A DNA stretch of 64,000 bases from Acanthochlamys bracteata (GCA_019914995.1 CM034142.1:1178001-1242000); one strand, 5' to 3'; positions 45,101 through 59,437 are shown, numbered from the stretch's first letter. The notes: a model not told the origin generated them from the letters alone. Made by a program: numbers and translations.

Positions 45101-48100
45101 TTCTTTTCTTAGCGGCAGTGTGCAGTCAGATGTCTGCAACAGCTCCTCCTTTTTCTCTTTTAATCCTAGCTGCTTATATTAGTCAAATCACTTGATACAG
45201 TTCCACTTATAATGGATTCAAAACTCCAAATATTCTTAATGTGCTGAACAAGGCCTATGATCCTCATCTAATTTAATCTTCAAAATTGGTTCTTTTCTGC
45301 TCAAGTCTTATTAATTCTTTTCGTTTTCTAAGCATTCACAACAATAAAGTAATTTAGCTCGAAAAAATGAAAAAAACATCTAACCTATAGAGAGAATGCT
45401 AGCACTGCGTACAATTATGAACTTATCAATGATCTCAATTATGAAGCTTCCTAAATTTGAGTTTGTGCACACAGAAAAGGGACATGACCTTGGGCATATT
45501 GGATCAACAATGAGTGCAAAACCTATCGGAGACTGAGTTCACCTGGGGAAAGATGAGCTTTTTTGAGAGTTGAGATTTATTTCTGAGGATATTAAATTGA
45601 AAGAGCCCTAACTAGATGCTAAGGTTTTGCACTCAAGGTTCCGACCCACAAAATCGGAGAGCTCATTGAAACTAAATCTTATTCCAAAGGATAGAAGTGC
45701 TCTCTAGTATATAAACTGTCTAAATGTATTTGTTCGTTAGACCGATGTGGGCTAAACGAACTCATCTTTACTCCAATAATCTTCTCAAGGGTGAGTCACC
45801 CAAATTGTTCCCTTTCGCCCAAGCACCATACTCTCATCTGGAATCTTCTTGATATGAAGCCACCTGCAATATGCAACTCATGAGAGTCTATCTGCTCTTA
45901 AACCAGCTCATAAGACCATCCATGAGAGTTGACATCTGTGCAGGTTGGTCGATCCTAGTCGATGCAATGGCTCTTACACAACTTATTGGTGATATTCAAA
46001 AGTGAAAGGGCCCAAAACTGCTGATAGGGGGTTAAACTTGAGAGGCTGGACCATCTCCAGAGAGTCTAATCCAATAAAAAAGTTTAAGTAAATAGGTGAA
46101 AGCACTCTCTAGTATACAAGCTCTTTCCTTAGTTTTCTCTACCCAATGTGGACTAAACCAACTCATCCAACTCTGACTGTTTACTATGTCCTGTCCAATG
46201 TAATTAAAAGGTAACTAGCTTTATCATAATATTCTGATGCTTTATCAAATTCTAGCTATTAGGGTATTGGAGCATAGAGTTCTTCTTGTATTTATGGTCA
46301 GGATATTATTTAGAATAGAACATACACTAGTATTCAGCAGAAACTTTTAGTGGTTGAAAGTTGTTATTAATTTTAATGTCTGTTAAACTCTCTCCACCTT
46401 TTAATTGCAGGTCTATTATATGCTCGATCAAAATTCCAATCTGCTCAATTTCTCGGGCTGCGGTAATGTCATTCATGTTTCCTTAGTACTTCACTAGTCT
46501 AAGCATCCCATTTTAGGTATCAATCAATTTCGGTCCATGCATCTAAATGCGAACAAGTTATCTGGGTCAAACATTTGCAATCTGTTAAAATCTCGCTGTG
46601 GTCTATCATTCCAATATTTGTGGCTTTTCTTGTGGATTTGTAAGACCCATTCATCTATGCAATATATTTTAGAGCTTATATATGTTACTTTGTCAGGACA
46701 TGATGTGTAAGTCCCACATTCTCTCTGCTTTAATTTGTAACATATTATTAGGATGCTCTAGATATTTAAGAAGTAATAGTTAAGTTGTCACTCATTATGA
46801 CTATGTTAACCTTTATTGTATGTGGCAGCTTTCCATGAATATTATTGTATCTGCATTACTAGCCGAACTCCTTTTAATCAAGACACATTTGATACAAGTA
46901 CCTAGTGCCACTTCCATTGAACTGTAGTTTTTGATACTTCTCTCTAGGAGGCAAAACTTCAATTTTGGTTACTTCTGTACGTCTCAACATTGCAAGTCAT
47001 GCTTTAGATCCCCTGCTGTGTAGAATTAGAAAGTAACAAGCAAGATATTATATTTGGTAGACATTCCAATTGTACTTGAGGAGCACTCTTCCTTGAAGTC
47101 CTGCATTCTTACATCTTTGCTTAGTTGCAGGATTCAGCTTGAATATGTTCCCAGGGACAATGTATTAGTTAGTGAGAAAATTAATTGTTTTCTTAGGGCA
47201 CTTGCTTATATATGTTTCTGGTTTAGATTAGCTGCTGAGTGTACAAACCTTGAGTTATTAAGGTAGTTCTTGTCATGTGGCTTTATGAATACCCTTGTGG
47301 GCCTTTCATGAATACTGTTTCCCAGAATACCAGGCTACTAATGGTTGTTTCTCCAAAGAAAAAGGATAGCATAAGCTAGTAAAAGTTAGAAAGTTGTGTA
47401 AAACTTCGAAGTTGTATCCACTAGATTTTTTCCTTCTTCACAACAATTGGTTTTTCTGTTTTCATAGCTGGCTAATAAGATAGAGTGGGGTTTGCAATCT
47501 TAGTTCTCAGTAGTGTAATGTTTATCCACATGAAGGGCCATGCAATCATCACATGTTAAAGGACTAACGTAATTAGGCTTCATTCTGTACTATAGAGCCA
47601 TATTCATTGCATCTTAATTGTAAACATAAAAAGTCCATGCAGTGAAGTGACGGAAACATTAGAGGCCTTGCATTCATTACAATTCAGTTAAAACCACAGG
47701 AATCCAATTATAGGTGCTGAAATTTCTATTTGATGATATGCCTTGTAAATCTGAATTTATTATACAGTTTTTGAACGCGGAACACACTTCTGCGACAATT
47801 CTACTGTCTACAAAATCAACAACTTAGAAGTCTTCCTTAATTCTTCACAGAGATCTTGAACATATATGAATAAGTATTGACTAGGCTGGTGATAACTTCT
47901 ACTACTAGACTACTACAAAATTCTATTATATCTTTCCTACGTACAAGTCTTCTTAATACATCTTACAGGCTCAGCATTTGTATTCTACTGTTTTTGACTC
48001 CACGATGTTCCTTATATGTATCCAGGAAATACACTGAATTGCAATCATCCAGTGGTCATGGAGTTGATACTTGACAGTTTGAGACACTGGTAAGAAAGTA

Positions 48101-51100
48101 AAACAAAAATAACTGTTCCAATCAACAGAAGATGAAAAAGCTGTCATCTGATTCTTTAATGTTGAGTATTATTGATGTACAAATCCTTTAGTGTCTAGTG
48201 TGAAGGCTCAGCCTACTTCCGTTTTGAAACAACTAGAAAGATATCTTTAATAAAGGGGTTTACAGTGGATGGTATCTAGAGAGCCTTGATTAAAGGCAAG
48301 TGTCTTGTTGAATTCAGAAGAGAACATATCAGTGTGCTCTTCTGGCCTTCTATTTTCACCGACCTTGCTTCCTTTGATTTGGACAAATTTGCACCATTAC
48401 TGATAAATGATCGAGAAGACATTATAAATACACCCAATGAGTAAAATGGTCTCAGATATGTTTTACTTATGTAGATCACTCCATTAGTAGATACGATGTT
48501 TAAACTTAGTTTTCACATTTTTCTGTGTGAATTCGTATTTGCAAAATTTTGGTTCAGTGTTCTGATAGAGAAATTATGCTATCACTATGCATCCAGTTTT
48601 GACACTCAGTTTGTAGGGTCCATGAGTATCATGTTGATGGATTTCGCTTCGACCTGGCAAGTGTACTTTGTCGAGGGCCTGACGGAACTCCTCTTAATGC
48701 TCCTCCAGTTGTGAAGGTAAAATTCATAATTAGTACTTAATTTGAAGAATGAACTTTGTTTGCATGTTGATAGGATGGATAACATAAAGTAGATATACCA
48801 TGCTAAACATATATTACACGTTAAGCGCTCATATCTGTTGTATCATGTTCCTACTTGACACAATTTATGTTTATGCCAAGTAAGATCTAATCTAACCCAT
48901 TCCATGATATGTCCTATTGCAAAATCTTAAGATACACTCATTATTGATTTGAAATTTCTATTCACATGAACCAGCAATTGTTAATCCAGTTGTATCAGCA
49001 TGTTAAGAAGTATTATGTTAGATATACACAGCCAGTTTTCTGTAGGTCTGTATCCGCAAAGTTTCTTAATATGTCGCTGAAAATGAATCTGGCAACCTGT
49101 GGAAAAAGTGACTAACCAGCATCATTCCCTCCACAACAACAATTATTGAGCCTTTCCCAAGTAGGTGGAGTTAGCTAGCTAGAGATCACATAACAGGAGG
49201 TGGTTTTACCTGGTGAACTTTGACTTCGTTGCCAGAATTTGTTATTAAAAAATCCATGCAAAGAGCATGATTTAGGCCAACCTCTTGTTCTAGACGATTC
49301 CCCATTGTTATAAATCTAGCTTAGCATTTTACAGATCTATGACTATCTTAGCTGCTCCTCTTTATTTTATTGTCATTCTTGTTTTAGCTTTGCAGCATAT
49401 AATATCCTTTTCTGCAGTGCAAAGTATAAGGATTGCTGATTATTAACGCTTAGCATTTTCTTTAGGCTATTGCTAAGGATCCTGTGTTGTCAAGATGCAA
49501 ACTAATTGCTGAGCCTTGGGATTGTGGTGGACTTTATCTAGTAGGAAAATTCCCAAACTGGGATAGGTAATGGGTGCATTGCAGATCTGTTTGGTTTACC
49601 ATACTGGTTTAATCTTGTGAGCATTCCTTCATCTGTTTCATGTTAACGATGCTTTCAGTTTTTGTTTCTGTAATGACAGCTTTTATGGGTTTATTCAATC
49701 ACCATGTGTAGTGCTTAGCATTTTGTTACATGTACATCTTTTGTTGATTAATTGGATAGTTGTTCGGAATTTTTATAACACAATGATAAGCAGATGCATA
49801 AACCTAGAGCCCAATAATAGTGTTGGCGTTTATAAGTTTTTTTTTTTGGGGTAGTTTCTTCTTTTTTTTCCTGGTGACATATCAATGTTAGCTCAAACAT
49901 GTGCCGTGATCCAATTTTGGAGTCTAGTTTTCTGATAGATTGATGTCTTATTCTGGAAATCGCAGGAATGCTCTTGCAAGACATGTATGAACACAAATCT
50001 TAATGATCACATTGGCATGCATTAAAGTTGATTCCAGTGTTTATCGAAAATTCAGCAGGATTCTTTATTACAAAGATATCTTCTCAGAATTTTCCTTCAA
50101 TATTTTTGCTAATTCATTTTAGTTCTCTAGATTTAGTTGAAAATTTTTCATGATCAGGTTTCTGCAAAGTAATGTTTTCTCTTTTCCACGCCATCCAATT
50201 TAAAGTTAATGTTTGTGTTCCTGTAGAATGTTAAATCTAGTAGGAGTGCGTACTCAAGAACATTGTATGGTCTTACAATCTGCAGGTGGGCAGAATGGAA
50301 TGGGAAGTACCGGGATGATATTCGAATGTTTATCAAGGTGATATTCAAAAGGGCTTTCTAGGTCTATCTAATGAAAAAAAAAAAAAAAAAAACCCAAACC
50401 AAGCAACGCGCAGAACTTTGTACATGCATAGACCCTTAAAAAATGGTAAAAAGTGCAGATTAGGTACCTATCAATTGAGGAAAGTTCGTATTAACTTTAC
50501 TGCTAAACCATCTTCTCATCTCAAAAAAACTTGATTCTATTGTCTATCTTTGCATCTATCAGCTCTTGACTTCAGAGAATGGATAAGGATCATTCTGTAC
50601 CTTATGCTTACCATCTATTTGCATCTTAATTCTTCTAATTCTTGTCACTTAGAGGATGAAATCAGATATTTGGTCCTAGACTGGAAGTTAGCTTTCTCTT
50701 AATGTAAAGATTAGGTCATAAAGCAAATAAGTGATAAGTTCTTGGAATCTTGGCTGATAAGATCTGCTATGACTAGACACTGTATAATAACAACACCTTC
50801 GTTGCAGAAAGCCAGACCAAAATTAAGGAAGTCCTTAAAGACAATAGAGCTGTAATTCTTGAATAATTTTACTGTTTGCTCTGTAGAGAAATTATTATGA
50901 ACTACTATTATGTGTAGTATGTAGTCAAACAGTCATTTTTAGACAAATGTCACAATTGAGCTACTCTAAGTTACAAACTGCGCATGTCTCCACTTTGTCA
51001 GTCCCAAACTTGTGTAAAAGAGGAGGATTACAGTTATGTTGGCGAATAGTAAAATCTTGTAGAATCTTCTTATGAAATGAATTCTTTGCATGAGGTTCCA

Positions 51101-54100
51101 TTAATACCACTTAGTGGGCCAAGGCTTGGTAGAAGAAGAAGAATGAGCTACTTCAAATCCCAAGTGGATGACGTTGTTTGCATTTGGTAATCAAAATCTC
51201 TGTTGGTGATTAGTATATACATATATCTAATAGTTAGACTGAATTTTTGTGTTTTATGAACATTAATTGAGTGTAGACAGGTAAAATGGCTATAGTGTTA
51301 TAAATATGTCAATATTTGGATATAAGGAAGATACTTGATGCTTCAGTGACTAGATTTGAGCTTTTGGAGAGCATGGAGTTGGAGTTGACTAGATCAGTTT
51401 AGACCGAGAGCTGGTGTTCACTGGTTCATGTTAATTGAGATTCTTTCTTACTCTTTGGTCTTTTAGGATTGCTTTTAAGGAGTCTATTTTACCTATAACT
51501 TGCTTCAAGTCCTGCATGTACATACAGAGGATATTCAGGTTCCTATCAGTTAAATTCAGTGGATTGTAGGTTCTAAGCGGCTCAGTAATCATAGTATGAT
51601 TCTTTCTCTCTTTCATCATGCTTTAACACTTCTATCACTGCTTCCTATCTTTCCCTGTTTTCCTCTTGTATACCGTTCTTTCCCTCTGTATATAAAGCTC
51701 TATAAAATTTTAAATTTAATACATGCACAGTACATTTAAGTGGGGTATGTTCTGATACTTTCCAAGTTCTACAATTCTGCCATTTTTGTCTTACTAGGCT
51801 AGCACTTGATAAATTGTTTTTCCAGGGAGACTCTGGCATGAAGGGAGCATTTGCCACTCGTGTATCCGGTTCAGCTGATCTGTACCAGGTATAAGCCATA
51901 ACTGTCTATATTTTTCTTACCTGGCCCACTAGAAACCTTGTCCTGGACATATATTTTCTTATCAGATAACTGATAGATGAGTATCAATGAAGTAATCAGT
52001 TGGCAATTTCTAAGTGGACGTGCAGCTAGCATATTATAGTCAGTCATAGTAGGTCATTCTGTTTTGGTAAAAGCTACCAAACTGATATGGATGACTAGAT
52101 AGCTTAAGTAAGTTTCAAGTAAGTAGGACTAGCTATTGTACTGTAGGTCTTGATAAGCTCAGGTTCCTGTTTGCTCAAGACTGATCAAGAAACACAATGT
52201 TCTTTGGCTCTGGCATTAGTCACTGAAGTCGTCGTAATATGCAGTCTCATGTTTCGTTTGGGCCAAGTTATAGATTTATAGTACGAATTTGCTGTTGCAG
52301 GTTAAAGTCAGTCCTGTGTAATGCCCAAGATATACTGTGTAATGCCCACGATATAAGTGGATTTTATTTTCTTTCTCTTGGGTTATTAAATATTAAAGAA
52401 ATCACACAAATAGCTGACTGCTCATGTTCTTTTGTTGTACCATGTTGACACTTTGTTGCTCTGCTATCTTTCATGGTGCATTGCAGCATGCTTTTCTAGT
52501 TTTAATTGATTTTCTGTAACAGGTGAACAAGCGAAAGCCATGCCATAGCATCAATTTTGTCATTGCACATGATGGGTTTACACTATATGATCTTGTTTCC
52601 TACAATTTGAAGGTATTTAACTTTTAGTTGGAAAGTAATTTGAGAACTCTTAATCATATCATCATGGTTTCATCTTGGTATTGTTTATAGATAATTCTTT
52701 GTGCAGCATAATAATGCTAATGGAGAGGGCGGCAATGATGGATGCAATGACAATTTTAGCTGGAACTGTGGGTGCGAAGGTGAAGATATGTCTTATCTTT
52801 TGTTATTGTTATTATTATTTTTGTCATGAGCTTTTATCTGTGAAGCTTTTAATGTAAGACTACGACGGGATTAGCATGAATGCAAAATTTCTAGTTTCTT
52901 AAGAAGCAGGACATAATTTGTCTTTCTTGAGGTTCACCACATCCTGGAATGATGTTCACTGGGAGAATTATCTTTCAGAAATCATTAGACGACGAATATA
53001 TCTCTTAAAAATGGAAATGGAATAATAAGACAAACTTTTACCTCTAGCCTTTAATGCCACCTAGAAAGACTACTTTTGCTCTTCTAGTTTTCCCAACCGT
53101 CATTTTGTTTTTGACTTTAAGTATTCTGTTTTGTACTCTATAAATCCTTTTTTCTGCAACTACCTTGGTTAAAATCATGTGCCATGAGGCATAATTTTAA
53201 TTCTTTTGTTCTAAAGGTTATGCTATGGGGATTCATGCTGATACTTTCATTAGATAGCCTTAAATTTGGTTCGAAGAAAGCAAATCTGAAGAAACTTCAA
53301 GGTCAAAGTGACAATGAAGATTAATAATAAACTTCACAAACATAAGTGAGTAAAATAATTTTATTAAGTTGAAGGACTACAACACAATTGTCATTAGCTT
53401 TCCTACAAAAAACTAAGCGGTGTCCAAGAAAGTGAAAGTTATAAATTGTGCATAACTTGAATTTTATTGTGTGCTTATGCTAAATCATTCAAGAGCATGA
53501 TTGGGGAGTGTATTAGGTATTTAAAAATGAATGGATTACTACTTGATGGCATCTTGTAGAGTATGAATTAATTGAATTTATTTTTGGTATAATAATTTAT
53601 TTTAATTCCGATGACATTTTGGTAAATGTTGAAGTTGAACTAATTTGGACATGAATGAAGGGATAATATAAATATTGATTAAACATAGATATCTCGTAGT
53701 TTCTCAATCTACTATGAGTTGGTATACTTTATTGATGCATGCCCTCACACTACTAGTTTATGCTCAGAGTATAGTGATTTTTGTGGATCACAGGTGAAAC
53801 AGAAGATGCAAATGTCAGATCACTGCGCTCACGACAAATGAAGAATTTCCATTTGGCCTTGATGATTTCACAGGTATACATCTTTTCAGTTTTAAGTATT
53901 ATCGTTTTTTTGTAAAGCCATCTTCTAATAGATGGATTCATTTAAGTAGGAAGCAGCTATATAATTTATTAAACCAGCATATTGTTTAATTTTTCCCCCA
54001 TCAAAGCACCTTCTACTCGAGAACTGGAAAAGGACCATCCTCCGCTCTCTTGTATATGGTTCGCTACTAATGCCTTCGCTCAAATATTTCTTGCTTGATA

Positions 54101-56530
54101 GCAAATTCCTAGCTCATTCTTTTTTCCAACTGCCAAAAAATTTGGAGGTTCTTGTTCTAGCTTTATGGTTCATGTCATTTGCATTTGTAGGGTTCATAAG
54201 GTTCAAGGTATGCCAAGCACTCCTAGGTGGAGTGGCTAGGGATTCCCCCTCCAAGGGAGAGTTTGAGGGTTTCAAATCGACGTCAATGTTGGTTTATCTT
54301 AAAAAAGAAGGGTTCATGGTACATATAAGGGAGTAGTATTGTTCAGAATAACAATATTTTTGAGTTGCCTGATTTTCACGATCTCTTAGACATGAAAATG
54401 GCACAATCATTATACGACCTTAGAGCAAATGCACGTAGCCATCTTGGTTAGGATGGCATAGTGAGTTTTGATGAACCATAATCAAAGTCTTGCAGAGTGC
54501 AGTTGAGGGGTCTATATGCTCAAAAACATGTACCTTGAACATTGACAAACCAACTAATAGGATGAAAATAAAATTTTGAGAACGTCTCCCATAAAAAGTT
54601 TTACATTACAGTTAATCGTTTTCTGGGCAAGACGTTTTACAGCACTAGTAAGAAAGAAGCTTGATAATTCTTTCACTCCTGATGCAATTGCGATTGTGGT
54701 AGACATAAACTTCCCCTGCCACTTAAGATGATTGAATGCCATTTACATTCCATCCACTGGTGCATAACTATCAGAATCTTTTGCTTGTAGTCAATCTTAC
54801 TTCTTACGTTTTTATCTGAAGGTTCCTTGCTACTTGTTTCTACTGTTCTTCTCATTTGCTTATAGAGTTAATGCTTAGATATTCAAAACTTACCTGTTTG
54901 TTTGGTTACCACTATGGAAATTGAACTTCCGATCCTGTATAACATAGGGAACACCGATGATGTTGATGGGAGATGAGTATGGGCATACCCGCTATGGGAA
55001 TAACAACAGCTATGGGCACGACACAGATATTAATCATTTCCAGTGGAAACAGGTAAGTGGATCTCCTCTTTTTTCTCGTTCTCTTAGATTTTTTTTTTTT
55101 GAAATTACGATTGTGCTTTTTTTTTTAATAGTTGGAAGCAAGAAGAGATACACATTTCAGATTCTTCTCCCTATTGATAAAGTTCCGCCATAGCCATGCT
55201 TTACTCAGACGAGACAGATTTCTTGGCAAAGTATAGTCCTTCACTTCGTCAACTTGAATGAATAGCTACTTGAAATTTACTGTTTGCTAAGTATAGGGGA
55301 TAGTGTTTTTCCCCCCTTTATTTTAGTGATTTTACTGACAATCATAGGTGCTTCTTTATAAGCATGCTCTCAGAAATCTTAGTTTTTTTTGTGAGCATGT
55401 TTCATTATATTCCTAAGTATATATACATATGAGGTTATTGAACTCCAAATGAGGAATGGTACACAGCAAACCTTGTATTCCCTTATTGGAGCCTAAGCAA
55501 CTGAATGTGGTTTCTTCAACTTTTTTACAGAGTTGAGTTCTTATTTACTGAGAGGGCTATAACTTTAAGAGAAGGATAGTAAAACCCTATTTTTCTCATT
55601 TGAAGCTGAATGGTGCTCCCAGTTTGGTGACTCAAACTATACTTCCACTAACCGACAACAAACCTTCATGTTGATTATTAGCATTTTCTCCTCATTACCG
55701 TGTCTTGGGTAGTTGAACTTTATGACCATCATAGATTTTTAGTGAGCATGTTTACGAAGCATGATCTTGAGGCTCAGGATATCTACGCATGCTTGTCTTA
55801 TGAATCTTTTGATGTTTCTCTTGCAGAATGATGTTACATGGCATGAGGATAATTGGGACAATTTTGATAGCAGATTTCTAGCATTTACGTAAGAACTGAA
55901 TGCTTCAGTCTCATTTGTAGACTGAAATATCGTTAATCACTTGGCAAAATTTTAAGAACATCGACTTTTTCCTTTCTCTTGTAGGTTACACGATGATAAA
56001 CATGGGGAAGATATATACTTGGCATTCAATGCACATGACTACTTTGTGAATGTTGATATACCCTCACCTCCTCAGAACAGTCGGTGGCACCTAGTGGTAT
56101 GGCTCGTTTCTTTGTTTTAATGTGAGCTAGTAAGTTGCATCTAATTAAGTATAATCAGCATATTTCTTATTTGCTCAGTGATTTGATCTTCAGTCCTTAG
56201 CGTCACTTCCGTCCATCTAGTCATCTTTTTGTAGCATTTAGTTGATGTAAGTTATTCATCTAGCAGCTTGTGTCACTGGTGGTCAAGTTGTGTGTTGACC
56301 TGACCTTAGAAGCACATTTAAAACAAAGAAGGGATTCTGCAGGAAAATGCTCTTTTAAGAAAACATATCCCTACTTGCTTATCTTTAGCTGACAATTCAA
56401 TATTATCGAACTGCAGGTAGACACAAATCTTGAACCTCCTAATGACGTTAATCTGGAAGGTGTACCATACACCAAGGCCACCTACAGTATACCGCCCTAT
56501 TCGTCAATCCTTCTCAAAGCTAAACCATGA
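39188..56530 (+). CDS. ISA3: Isoamylase 3 (starch debranching enzyme), 24 exons, 772 residues
   Basis: A plastid enzyme that hydrolyses alpha-1,6 branch points of short-chain glucans during starch breakdown (EC 3.2.1.68). Exons: 39188-39291, 39606-39660, 39765-39839, 40099-40256, 40692-40782, 41539-41775, 41861-41965, 43286-43390, 43517-43651, 43755-43841, 46411-46462, 48026-48089, 48617-48716, 49466-49566, 50286-50337, 51826-51888, 52523-52612, 52707-52779, 53794-53873, 54948-55052, 55132-55230, 55827-55888, 55985-56096, 56417-56530; all phases join. Residues 1 to about 60 are S/R/K-rich and acid-poor, a likely transit peptide. A CBM48-like N-domain is followed by a GH13 barrel with DVVYNHTNE (359-367), nucleophile D435 in DGFRFDLA, acid/base E472 in IAEPWD, and the H544-D545 pair. 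Length agrees with Arabidopsis ISA3 (about 764). All catalytic residues are present, so it should be active. Confidence 0.96.
41070..41370 (+). repeat. Degenerate repeats in ISA3 intron 5
   Basis: The unit AAGTTTTATGGTTAAAGATC, then CATCTGGAGTGCTTATTATA and GTTAAAATAAAT.ATTTGGT, occurs three times (near 41075, 41164 and 41283), the first copy partial. A (GCAC)n-like tract precedes it. Confidence 0.75.
42888..43178 (+). repeat. 44-bp tandem repeats inside a ~90-bp duplication, ISA3 intron 7
   Basis: Units starting AGATTTCTTT at 43002, 43046 and 43090 are exactly 44 bp apart and nearly identical. The flanking block AGATTTCTCAGGCTAGCTG, TTAATTTACTGCATT occurs once before (about 42934) and once after (43134). 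Confidence 0.92.
43842..46410 (+). other. ISA3 intron 10 (2.6 kb) with a direct repeat pair
   Basis: No exon is recognised. Segments near 45690-45770 and 46103-46180 share the order CTCTCTAGTATA.AA, then GA/CCCAATGTGG.CTAAAC.AACTCATC. Similar words occur in short plant repeats, but I cannot name a family. Confidence 0.4.
46463..48025 (+). other. ISA3 intron 11 (1.6 kb)
   Basis: No exon, RNA or element is recognised in this intron. Confidence 0.4.
54215..54340 (+). mobile_element. Possible tRNA-derived SINE head in ISA3 intron 19
   Basis: GGAGTGGCTAGGGATT resembles a Pol III A box and GGGTTTCAAATC a B box, about 30 bp apart. No A-tail or target duplication was identified. Confidence 0.3.
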
Positions 56531-56800
56531 CTGTGAAGGTCTTAAACATTCTATTGGACCATTCTTCCCAAGAATCAGTGGCAGGGATAGCCAAAATATC
56601 TTTTGAGATCAATAAAGCCAAACTTTGGTGGCCCTTCGCAATTGATTCTTGATAGCTTTCTTTTAGAGAGTAGTAGTTAGCAATATGATCTTCTTTTTGT
56701 TCTCTAGAACTTGTATGAATGAAATGCACCTAAGGTTTGAAATCTTGCAGCTGCTAAGATTAGTTCTGGTGGCATCTCTTCCATCATGACTAGTATGATA
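56531..56800 (+). other. ISA3 3' UTR
   Basis: Sequence after the stop; a transcript end near 56.7-56.8 kb is inferred from T-rich words and falling complexity. The minus-strand 69-codon frame here is a shadow. Confidence 0.4.
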
Positions 56801-58189
56801 TTAAGATCAAGGTAAGATGCCTAACTGTTGGAGAATTGCTCATGCTATTGCGTCGAAGATGATAATGCCAGAATGGTAATGCCAAGTGTTGTTAGGCGGA
56901 CTAACATGTTGGTAGCATAAGCATCTAAAGTTTGGTGAGACAACAAACATGCTCAAATATGAAACCACTTGTGTTTGAGCAGTGTGTTTATATATTATTT
57001 AGCTGGGCCAACCTGGATGTTCTCTATTCTGCACAAGTCTGGTAGTGACTAGCACATACGTACTTCTGATTAGGGTACAACTAAAAAACCTAATCTTCCA
57101 GCTTGGCTTAGGCATTTACCAGAATGATTTTGGTTGGATTAGAAATTGTAGCTTCGTTGCAAAATGCTTTAATACTTTTGGGTCTTTCGAAAGTTCGTAA
57201 CGCATTTGGATCGATCCTATTTATTGGAATTTACTTTCAATTTTCATTGTTCAGTCAACAGCTTATAGCACCATTCTGTGTTTGTACTTCAAATGTAAAT
57301 CATAAATTCTACTTATCCTTAAACCTTGAGAAAGTGATGATTTTCATTATCATTAGATGAGTTGAACCATAATACATTCTTCTTATCCAACTTTAACGAA
57401 AAATGTTATAGAACTAAAGTCCAACTAAACTACCAATGTGCATTATGTTTTGCATTATTTGATCTATAGTATTAAGAAATTTGTCGCTCCAAAAGGTCTT
57501 GTTTCTGTTAGAAGTTTGGATCTTCAATTCAAAACTTTTAAGGCGAAAGTTGGTCTTGCTTAAGACTTGGAAAGATTCAAAAGGAACATTGGATTAAACT
57601 CACTATTCTAATATCTTTCTTCACTTGAAGCGTAAACGAATAGTCATACTGTTGCGTGTAAAGCCTCTGTGGGTCTGGATTCATGATCTCTGGTATTATG
57701 TTAGAAATTCGAATTTTCAATCCAAAATTTTTAAAGCAAAAGTAATCTTAGGCTGAAAAGTGGGATTAAACCAACCATTACAAGATGTTGAAATGCCAAA
57801 GCATGCATGTGGTGTGCATTTCTTGTAAGCTAGATAGAATTTTAGCTCTTGCTTTACTGTAAGTTACCATCAAGAACATGAGACATGTTACCAACTTCCC
57901 TTTAATTGTTATAAGTGTTTTTTGGTTCTTTCAGGGAAACATCAACAAGATGAAAGCAACTGGTGCAAGCTTTGCTGTCATTGTACTTTTTTATTATTAA
58001 CTAATAATAAGATCAAATAATTGCATGACATTTTGTTTCTTTATTTTCTTAAGTTAGATTATTAGAATAGTAGAAGAAGATTGAAGTGGAAACACTCGCA
58101 TGTGCTCTTCACGTTTTAAAACTGAACATAATATGTTTTATCGTAACTTCCGGTCCAACTATTCCTAGCAAATTTAACATAATCGTTAT
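56801..58189. other. Intergenic DNA, no gene seen
   Basis: Moderately AT-rich. The frame at 57124-57360 has no recognisable domain. A block around 57.49-57.55 kb (TTTCTGTTAGAAGTTTGGAT, ATTCAAAACTTTTAA) recurs loosely near 57.70-57.74 kb. Confidence 0.4.
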
Positions 58190-58395
58190 TCATTTAGAAA
58201 TATTTATAAATGCAAAATATTTTTTATTTTATGTTAAAAAACCGATTTTTATTTAAAAAATAATAATAGTATTTTAAAATGTAATATTTTTGACATTTTA
58301 ATTTAAATAATTTTATAAAATATTATAAAAATGTATTTAAAAATATAAAATAAAGGAAGTAAAAACTATATTCATAATTAATGCCAAACGATTCT
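58190..58395. mobile_element. MITE family A-like copy
   Basis: Left end CATTTAGAAATATTTATAAA, right end ATGCCAAACGATTCTTATA; AT-rich interior of the family type. Confidence 0.45.
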
Positions 58396-58499
58396 TATAA
58401 AGCTTCGCAAAAAGCGTGCACGCTTTTATTTTAAGAAAAAGTCAATATTATCAAACACATTTTACTGCTAAATGTTTTTATTTTAGGAAAAGCTTAAAA

Positions 58500-58745
58500 A
58501 TAGCGTTGGCAAATATGATATTACTTACCTCAAAAATAATTTTTTAATTTTTAATTTTATATTTTTAATATATTTTTTATAAATATTTAAAAAATTAATT
58601 TAAAAATAAATATATAAAAAGTCTATCTAACGAAATTTTTTATTGTATCTACATTTTTTAGTCAAAAAAATAAAGTTTTTCAAAAATAAAATATTTTTTA
58701 TTTCAAAAAGATTTTATTTTAAAAATATTTTAAAAAATCTTCTTA
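58500..58745 (-). mobile_element. MITE family A-like copy, inverted
   Basis: The interior matches family A read inverted (TTTTTTTATTGTATC..ATTTTTTAGT, AAAATATTTTTTATTTCAAA, AGATTTTATTTTAAAAATAT). Ends are eroded. Confidence 0.45.
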
Positions 58746-59437
58746 TTTTTGTAATACACTAGTTTTTTTTTTCACTTCTCCGAGATGATCGAGGGTTTGA
58801 TATTACGAAAAACGTACTGCGAAAATACAAGAACATGAATATTTTGATCACCTCATCGGTGACGATAGCAATTTGATTGGTTGGTTTGATACCTAGAAAC
58901 AATAATTCAGAGATTGGCTTTACATATAAAAGTTTTGATTCTTCCATCTGTCTTCCATTTAATATAGTAATAGTTTACAAACAATTTTGTTATCATAAAT
59001 TATTTTGCAAAACAGTTGTTTTTATTTTAAACTTAAATCGCTTTCGTTGACGTTAGTTTCGAACGTTGAAATGGGTAGTCAAGAATTTACAAAAATAAAA
59101 CTATTAAGGTTCTTGTTATTGGTGGGCATGGTAGTTATTATATACGTTGTTAAGCTATTAAAACTACAAGAACACTTCAAACGTGAATTCAGTTGTTTGA
59201 ACAAGGGCATATATATCTCTTATATAAATTCATTTTTTTTACAACAAAATTTTAGTTCCAATTCACTTTCAAAATAAAGTAACATAAAATATTAAATTCA
59301 AATTTAATATAATTTTAAAATTCAAAAATTACTTTTAATACAAAATAAATATAAAAGTTTATTCTTTTATATTTATATTAAATTTTAAATTTATTTTTTA
59401 TAAATTTGCTTTCAAAATAAATTTAATTTGATAAACA
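58746..59437. other. Intergenic DNA with possible MITE remnant
   Basis: No gene is seen. From about 59.2 kb the DNA resembles a MITE (AACTCACT-like word AATTCACTTTC, AT-rich core) whose right end TTGATAAACATGCTCT was split by the hAT-like insertion that follows. Confidence 0.35.

Noticed and set aside
54215-54340. A true tRNA gene
   Set aside because: Only box-like words are present; no cloverleaf with acceptor stem could be drawn. It was kept only as a weak SINE candidate.
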